DNA of 64,000 nucleotides from CAVTUU01 sp045804965 (GTDB lineage: Bacteria > Chloroflexota > Chloroflexia > Thermomicrobiales > UBA6265): the NCBI GenBank assembly GCA_045804965.1, contig JBJMMD010000025.1, forward strand, positions 62,001 through 126,000, given 5' to 3'. The notes under the pieces were generated by a model that saw nothing but the letters and a program-made list of their open reading frames with translations, was not told where the DNA came from and did not search any database. Both the position numbers and the translations under genes were made by a program. Positions 59,589-64,000 of this stretch are shown one piece after another; position 1 is the stretch's first letter; every line of letters begins with the position of its first letter.

Positions 59589-60959
59589 ATGGATCCGGAC
59601 CTTACGAACGCTATCTATCGAGATTTGCACAAGCACTACCCGACCGTCGTGCGGGGAGAAGGCATCTATCTCTTTGATGTCGACGGCAAGCGATACATCG
59701 ACGGTTCGGGCGGCTCCGCGGCTGTGACGTCGATTGGGCACGGCGTGGAAGAAGTGATTGAGGCAATGACTCGGCAAGCGCGTGCGCTCGCGTATGCCCC
59801 GACACATGCCTTTTCGACCGAAGCGATCGAAGAGTGTGCCCGAATCATCGTCGAGGATTTCGCGCCCGAGGGGTTGGACCGCGTGTGGTTCGTTTCCGGC
59901 GGCTCGGAGGCGACCGAAAATGCAGTCAAGATGGCATTGCAGTATCAGCGCGATCGCGGACAAGGGACGCGGCATTTGGTGATTGGGCGCTGGAGCTCGT
60001 TCCACGGTGCAACACTGGGCGCATTGGCGTACGGCGGCAACGCTGGGCGCCGCTGCGTGTATTCGCCCGTCCTGTTCCAAACCGAGCACATCGCGCCGTG
60101 CTTTCCCTATCGCTGCTCGGCGAATTCCAGCTGCCCTGAGTGTGATCTTGCTTGCGCTCATCAATTGGAACGAGTCATTCGCCAAGTGGGGGCGGAGAAT
60201 GTGGCCGCATTCATCGCTGAACCTGTTGTCGGCGCGACGCTGGGGGCGGTAGCGGCGACGCCCGGGTATTTTCAGGAGATTCGCGAGATTTGCGATCGCT
60301 ACGGAGTGGTTTTCATCGCCGACGAAGTGATGACTGGTTTCGGCCGGACCGGGCGCAACTTTGCGATTGAGCATTGGGGCGTCACGCCTGATCTCATCGC
60401 CTGTGCAAAAGGCATCAGCGGAGGCTATGCACCGCTGGGTGCGGTGATCGTCAGACCCGAAATCGTCGGCGAAGTGAAGCAACGCGGCCGCTCGTTCGTC
60501 ATCGGCCACACCGCGGCGGGCAACCCGTTGTCTTGCGCGGTTGGCTCGGCGGTGTTGCGCCACATCCGCGACAACGGCTTGGTCCGAAACGCCGAGGCTG
60601 TGGGCGCGCACTTTTTGCAGCGACTCGAAGAGCTCAAAGAGCGTCACGAGATGATTGGCGATCTGCGGGGCAAGGGACTACTGCTCGGCATCGAATTTGT
60701 CCGAGATTGCCGGACGAAGGAGCCCTTCCCGCCTGAATGGCAAGTCGCGAAACGGCTGGGCGCCGCCACACTGGAGCGCGGGCTTGTCTCCTATCCCGGA
60801 AGCGGGACCGTCGATGGTGCGCTCGGCGATCATATGTTGTATGCGCCTCCGCTGTCGATCACCCTCGAGCAAGTTGGTGAATTGATCGCAATTCTGGACG
60901 ACAGTTTAAGGGCGGTGACTGCTGATCTCGGGTTGCCATCAACCGTGCATGCTGTGTGA
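59589..60959 (+). CDS. Class III aminotransferase
   Basis: This 456-residue PLP enzyme is the second class III aminotransferase of the window. The PLP lysine is in LIACAKGISGGYAPLGAV, the ring-nitrogen Asp in VVFIADEVMTGFGRTG and the phosphate loop in VSGGSEATENAVKMA. It carries the same cysteine-containing insert (CSANSSCPECDLAC) as the one at 31302. I choose ATG 59589, with GGGAG eight bases upstream; a longer frame would run through the repeat. It is likely an omega-amine or 4-aminobutyrate type enzyme. The HAD hydrolase gene follows after seven bases. Confidence 0.92.
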   Translation: MDPDLTNAIYRDLHKHYPTVVRGEGIYLFDVDGKRYIDGSGGSAAVTSIGHGVEEVIEAMTRQARALAYAPTHAFSTEAIEECARIIVEDFAPEGLDRVWFVSGGSEATENAVKMALQYQRDRGQGTRHLVIGRWSSFHGATLGALAYGGNAGRRCVYSPVLFQTEHIAPCFPYRCSANSSCPECDLACAHQLERVIRQVGAENVAAFIAEPVVGATLGAVAATPGYFQEIREICDRYGVVFIADEVMTGFGRTGRNFAIEHWGVTPDLIACAKGISGGYAPLGAVIVRPEIVGEVKQRGRSFVIGHTAAGNPLSCAVGSAVLRHIRDNGLVRNAEAVGAHFLQRLEELKERHEMIGDLRGKGLLLGIEFVRDCRTKEPFPPEWQVAKRLGAATLERGLVSYPGSGTVDGALGDHMLYAPPLSITLEQVGELIAILDDSLRAVTADLGLPSTVHAV

Positions 60960-60966
60960 GGGTGTT

Positions 60967-61650
60967 ATGGAAAGGTTCTCGACGGTCACTTTTGATTGCT
61001 ATGGCACCTTGATCGATTGGGAAGGCGGTCTCGGCTCCTTTCTTTACGATCTCGCTGTCCAGAATGGCGAGCCGGACCCGCCGATCGGTCGGGCGCTACG
61101 TGAGCAATGGGAAGCGATCCAGTTCGACCTAATCCAGGGCCCGTACCAATCGTACGAGGCGATCCTGGCCGAGAGCCTACGACAGTTGTGCCACGAGCGA
61201 GACTACACGTGGGACGAGCAACTCGGCGTCGACCTCGTCCGCTGGATGCGAACCTGGCAGCCGTTTCACGACACAAAGCCGGCACTGGAACGAGTGCGAG
61301 CCGCGGGTTTGCGCCTTGTCATCATATCCAACACTGATCGCGCGATCATCGCGCACTCGCTTCGCCAGCTCGAAGTGCCTTTTGATGACGTCATCACTGC
61401 CGAAGATTGCCGCGCGTACAAGCCATCGCCCACGGTGTTCGCCCAAGCGTTGGACCGGATCGCCGTACCAGCCGGGCAGATTCTGCACGTTGGGTTTGGT
61501 TTCAAGTACGACATCGGGCCTGCCCAGGGGCTTGGGTTCAAAACCGCATGGATCAACCGCAACGCCGAACCCGGCCCCGGCACGGAAATCCCGGATTACG
61601 AATGGCGGGATCTTTGGGGACTGGCGGAGTGGGCCGAAGCCGCGCCTTAG
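60967..61650 (+). CDS. HAD-superfamily hydrolase, haloacid dehalogenase type II-like
   Basis: This 227-residue protein has the HAD motifs: the nucleophile in VTFDCYGTLIDW near residue 10, Ser/Thr in LVIISNTDRAI, Lys in AYKPSPTVF and the acidic pair region in HVGFGFKYDIG, where the usual Asp is less clear. The plan fits haloacid dehalogenase type II-like proteins, which hydrolyse 2-haloacids or phosphoesters. It starts at ATG 60967, GAGGGTG upstream, seven bases after the aminotransferase. It ends with a four-base overlap with the convergent transporter gene. The true substrate is unknown. Confidence 0.88.
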   Translation: MERFSTVTFDCYGTLIDWEGGLGSFLYDLAVQNGEPDPPIGRALREQWEAIQFDLIQGPYQSYEAILAESLRQLCHERDYTWDEQLGVDLVRWMRTWQPFHDTKPALERVRAAGLRLVIISNTDRAIIAHSLRQLEVPFDDVITAEDCRAYKPSPTVFAQALDRIAVPAGQILHVGFGFKYDIGPAQGLGFKTAWINRNAEPGPGTEIPDYEWRDLWGLAEWAEAAP

Positions 61651-62603
61651 TCCGACAGCGACAAGGCGGCGTTAGACGTAACCCAAGACCTTCTCGATAA
61701 CGCCACGCTGCCAACGACGAGTAGCGCGGCGGCGATGGTCCACGCGTCAATCTCTTCGCTGAGCCAGAGATAGGCCCAGATCAGGGTGAGGATCGGTTGG
61801 AGCAGTTGCATCTGGCCCACTTTTGCTACCCCGCCGAGGGCGAGACCGCGGTACCAGGCGAAGAACGCGAGGAACATGCTGACGATACTGAGATAGATGA
61901 ATCCCGCCCAGGCTTTGTGACCGGCGTGAACGCCGTTCAGCGCAATGTCGATTGCTACCGGCACGGCGAGCACTGGTGCGGCCAAAACGAGCTCCCAGGA
62001 GATAACACGCCATCCGCCGAGATCGCGGGCAATCCGCGCGCCTTCGGCGTAGCCAAGCGCGGCCGAAACGACTGCGAGGAGCAGTAAGAGATCGGCGAAC
62101 CGAGGCCGGCCCGCGCCCTGAACCGCAGCGAAAACGAGGACCGATATGACGCCCGCGATGCAGGCGACCCAGAAAGCGGTTGGCGGACGCTCGCCGGCAC
62201 GGAGAACGGCGAAGATCGCGGTTGCGGCCGGCATAAGGCCGATGATGACCGCGCCGTGGGTAGAGGGAACATGCTTCAACGCGATCGCGGTGCAGACGGG
62301 GAACCCGACGGTGATACCAAAGGCAGAGATCGCCAGCCCCCGCCAATAGCGGCGCTCGGGCCGCCTTTCGCGCCGGAGATAGAGCAGTGTCGCGGCGAAT
62401 GCGCCGGCCACGACCGTGCGACCGAGAGCGACGAAGATCGTGCCCATCTCGGGAACCGAAGCCCGGATTGCCGGGAGCGAGACGCTGAAACCGAGGACAC
62501 CGAGAAAGCCGAACAGATAGCCAAGCGACTCGGCGCTCGACCGTGAATGAGCAATCGCAGGTCGTTCCGCGATCGACGCGTCTAGCTGGTGGGGCCGACC
62601 CAC
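61647..62603 (-). CDS. EamA (DMT) family transporter
   Basis: This 318-residue membrane protein has ten predicted helices in two EamA repeats, the plan of the drug/metabolite transporter superfamily. The second repeat ends with ILTLIWAYLWLSEEIDAWT, the conserved signature. It likely exports a metabolite such as an amino acid. It starts at GTG 62603, three bases behind serA, so it is cotranscribed with it. That may fit export of a serine-related product, which is inference. Confidence 0.9.
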   Translation of the reverse strand: MGRPHQLDASIAERPAIAHSRSSAESLGYLFGFLGVLGFSVSLPAIRASVPEMGTIFVALGRTVVAGAFAATLLYLRRERRPERRYWRGLAISAFGITVGFPVCTAIALKHVPSTHGAVIIGLMPAATAIFAVLRAGERPPTAFWVACIAGVISVLVFAAVQGAGRPRFADLLLLLAVVSAALGYAEGARIARDLGGWRVISWELVLAAPVLAVPVAIDIALNGVHAGHKAWAGFIYLSIVSMFLAFFAWYRGLALGGVAKVGQMQLLQPILTLIWAYLWLSEEIDAWTIAAALLVVGSVALSRRSWVTSNAALSLSD

Positions 62604-62606
62604 CTG

Positions 62607-64000
62607 CTATCGACCGGCAGACGCGGTGGCCTGGATCGCTGGTCGAGGTTGGGCCGGGGGCAACGACACCTTATAGGCGTTCTTAATGCCTGGGATCGTC
62701 CTGATCTCGGATAACGCCGCGTCCGGAATCTCGTCGTCGACGTTGAGAACCATGATCGCTTCGCCGCCCTGCTGGTGACGTCCGACTTGCATGCCGGCGA
62801 TGTTCACGCTGTGCCGGCCGAGCACAGTGCCGATCCGCCCGACGACGCCCGGTTGGTCGCGGTGATGCGTAATCAGGACCTCCCCCGCCAATGCGCGTTC
62901 GAGCGAGAAGCGATCGACTTGGACAATGCCGGCATTGGTGCGGTCCCAAGCGACGCGTACGAGACGGACTGGCTCACCGCTCGCTTCGAACGCGAAGGAA
63001 GGTTCGATGTCAGGGTCCGGGGTGCCGGTAATTGTCTTGATTTCGATGCCGACTTCTTCCGCCACCAGCCGCGCGTTCACCGGAGTTACGCGGCGCACCG
63101 TCCACCGGTTCAACGACTCGCTCAGTGCCGCCGCGGTCACATGCTCGACGACATCTTGTGAAACGAGGCCTTGCGTCGTCACGCGCATACTCTCCGGCAA
63201 AACGGGTTGGAGCACCGCAAGGAGGCGACCAGCCGCGCCCGCTACGGTCGTCAGGCGCTGCAACTCGGGAGCCATCAAGGTCGCTGGTGGCAAATTCACG
63301 GCGTTTGGCACGGCTTGGCCCTCGAGCGCGGCGATTGTCGTCATACTGATCATCTCGCCAACCGCCGCCAACGCCTCCGCGCTCGAACCGCCCGTGTGCG
63401 GGGTCAGCACAACGTTCGGCAAGCCAAAGAGCGGGCTGTCATGACACGGTTCGTGCGGGAAAACGTCGACGCCGGCGGCTGGAATCCGGCCACTTTCGAG
63501 CGCTTCAGCGAGCGCGTGCTCGTCGACGACTTCGCCGCGAGCTACGTTGAGCACAATAGTAGTCGGCTTGAGCAGCTCAATCGTCTCCGCGTTGAGCATG
63601 TGATGGGTGTCGGGGGTCGCGGGGACGTGGAACGTCACAACATCCGACGTTCGCAACAATTCTTCGTACTCAACGGAGGTGACACCAGCCTCCGTGAAAC
63701 GATCGGCGGACACGTACGGATCATAGGCGATCACGTTCATTTCGAAGGCGAGGAGGCGCTTGGACACGACTGTGCCTACTCGGCCGAGCCCGACGATGCC
63801 GGCGGTCTTGCCCTTGAGGTCAGTCGGCTTGATCTTCTTCCGCTCCCACAATCCGGCATGTGTTGATTGGTTCGCTTCCGGGATTTGGCGGGTGATCGCG
63901 AGCAAAAGACCGACGGTATGTTCGCCCGCGGAAATCTTATTGGCCCCGGGCGCGTTGAGGACGAGCACCCCGGCCCGCGTCGCGGCCTCGAGATCGACGT
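62607..64000 (-). CDS. serA: D-3-phosphoglycerate dehydrogenase, 5' end outside window
   Basis: This is the first enzyme of serine synthesis, oxidising 3-phosphoglycerate with NAD. At least 464 residues lie in the window, and the frame is open to the right edge. The NAD loop is IVGLGRVGTVVSKRL, the catalytic Arg is in VLNVARGEVVDE and the catalytic His in LTPHTGGSS. After the catalytic domain there is an ASB-like insert and a C-terminal ACT domain (HRDQPGVVGRIGTVLGRHSV), which makes it the long, serine-regulated type. The remaining N-terminal part, about 60 residues, is to the right of the window. Confidence 0.96.
   Translation of the reverse strand, partial: VDLEAATRAGVLVLNAPGANKISAGEHTVGLLLAITRQIPEANQSTHAGLWERKKIKPTDLKGKTAGIVGLGRVGTVVSKRLLAFEMNVIAYDPYVSADRFTEAGVTSVEYEELLRTSDVVTFHVPATPDTHHMLNAETIELLKPTTIVLNVARGEVVDEHALAEALESGRIPAAGVDVFPHEPCHDSPLFGLPNVVLTPHTGGSSAEALAAVGEMISMTTIAALEGQAVPNAVNLPPATLMAPELQRLTTVAGAAGRLLAVLQPVLPESMRVTTQGLVSQDVVEHVTAAALSESLNRWTVRRVTPVNARLVAEEVGIEIKTITGTPDPDIEPSFAFEASGEPVRLVRVAWDRTNAGIVQVDRFSLERALAGEVLITHHRDQPGVVGRIGTVLGRHSVNIAGMQVGRHQQGGEAIMVLNVDDEIPDAALSEIRTIPGIKNAYKVSLPPAQPRPAIQATASAGR

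Noticed and set aside
59541..60647. 368-residue minus-strand frame opposite the class III aminotransferase
   Set aside because: The plus strand has all PLP-site motifs; the minus frame has none and starts within the gene.
1..64000. tRNA, rRNA, CRISPR arrays, insertion sequences
   Set aside because: I looked in the intergenic gaps for T-arm signatures, regularly spaced repeats and transposase-like proteins and saw none. A tRNA or covariance-model scan would be decisive and was not possible here.

Overview
The window is a high-GC bacterial chromosome segment, most likely from a member of the Chloroflexota class Thermomicrobia or a close relative. The reasons are two F420-type luciferase-like oxidoreductases, secreted proteins with Ala-Thr-Pro-rich linkers after a Tat-like or Sec signal, DUF6483 and DUF4388 proteins, frequent GTG and TTG starts, and a mostly catabolic gene content. 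This taxonomic call is inference. No rRNA, tRNA, CRISPR array, prophage or insertion sequence was recognised. One tyrosine recombinase gene is present.

Layout. 1-5.5 kb: end of an M32 carboxypeptidase gene, two tandem luciferase-like oxidoreductases (the second frameshifted), an aldo/keto reductase and an amidohydrolase. 5.6-9.9 kb: a complete PotDBCA-type ABC importer behind a recognisable promoter and a structured leader. 9.9-17.6 kb: a degenerate DUF305 secreted protein, a SnoaL-like protein, a reverse-strand run of SMP-30 protein, malate synthase, redoxin and amidase, then DUF6483 and DUF4388 proteins. 17.6-18.4 kb is a gene-free stretch with two strong palindromes. 18.4-24.9 kb: NAD-dependent epimerase-like protein, Crp/Fnr regulator, a CHAD domain split over two overlapping genes with a Ppx/GppA phosphatase, and a MauE-TlpA-TlpA membrane redox fusion. 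25-31 kb: RsgA, an amine oxidase gene with an in-frame stop, a cysteine-less FdhD-like protein, and FtsH. 31-38 kb: class III aminotransferase, PAP2 phosphatase, polyphosphate kinase 1, M19 dipeptidase. 38-44 kb: receiver-like protein, integrase, lipoprotein, aquaporin, M24 peptidase, a secreted protein. 44-53 kb: two convergent operons for amide and amine metabolism. 53-64 kb: M81 peptidase, ABC-F ATPase, methyltransferase, an Lrp-LysE pair, a second class III aminotransferase, HAD hydrolase, EamA transporter and the 3' part of serA.

How the genes fit together. Much of the window is built to take up and break down organic nitrogen: a polyamine-type importer, two extra polyamine-type binding proteins, three FAD amine oxidases (one broken), acetamidase/formamidase, a nitrilase-fold protein, an acetylpolyamine deacetylase-like protein, an amidase, two class III aminotransferases, several peptidases and an Lrp-controlled amino acid exporter. 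A second theme is polyphosphate: PPK1, Ppx and CHAD proteins.

Notable points: a nitrilase-fold protein that lacks its whole Glu-Lys-Cys triad inside the 44-49 kb operon; an FdhD homologue without the sulfurtransferase cysteines; a dispersed repeat of about 80-90 bp in four intergenic positions; a CHAD domain made as two translationally coupled halves; and a 54-residue membrane protein gene at 57178-57342.
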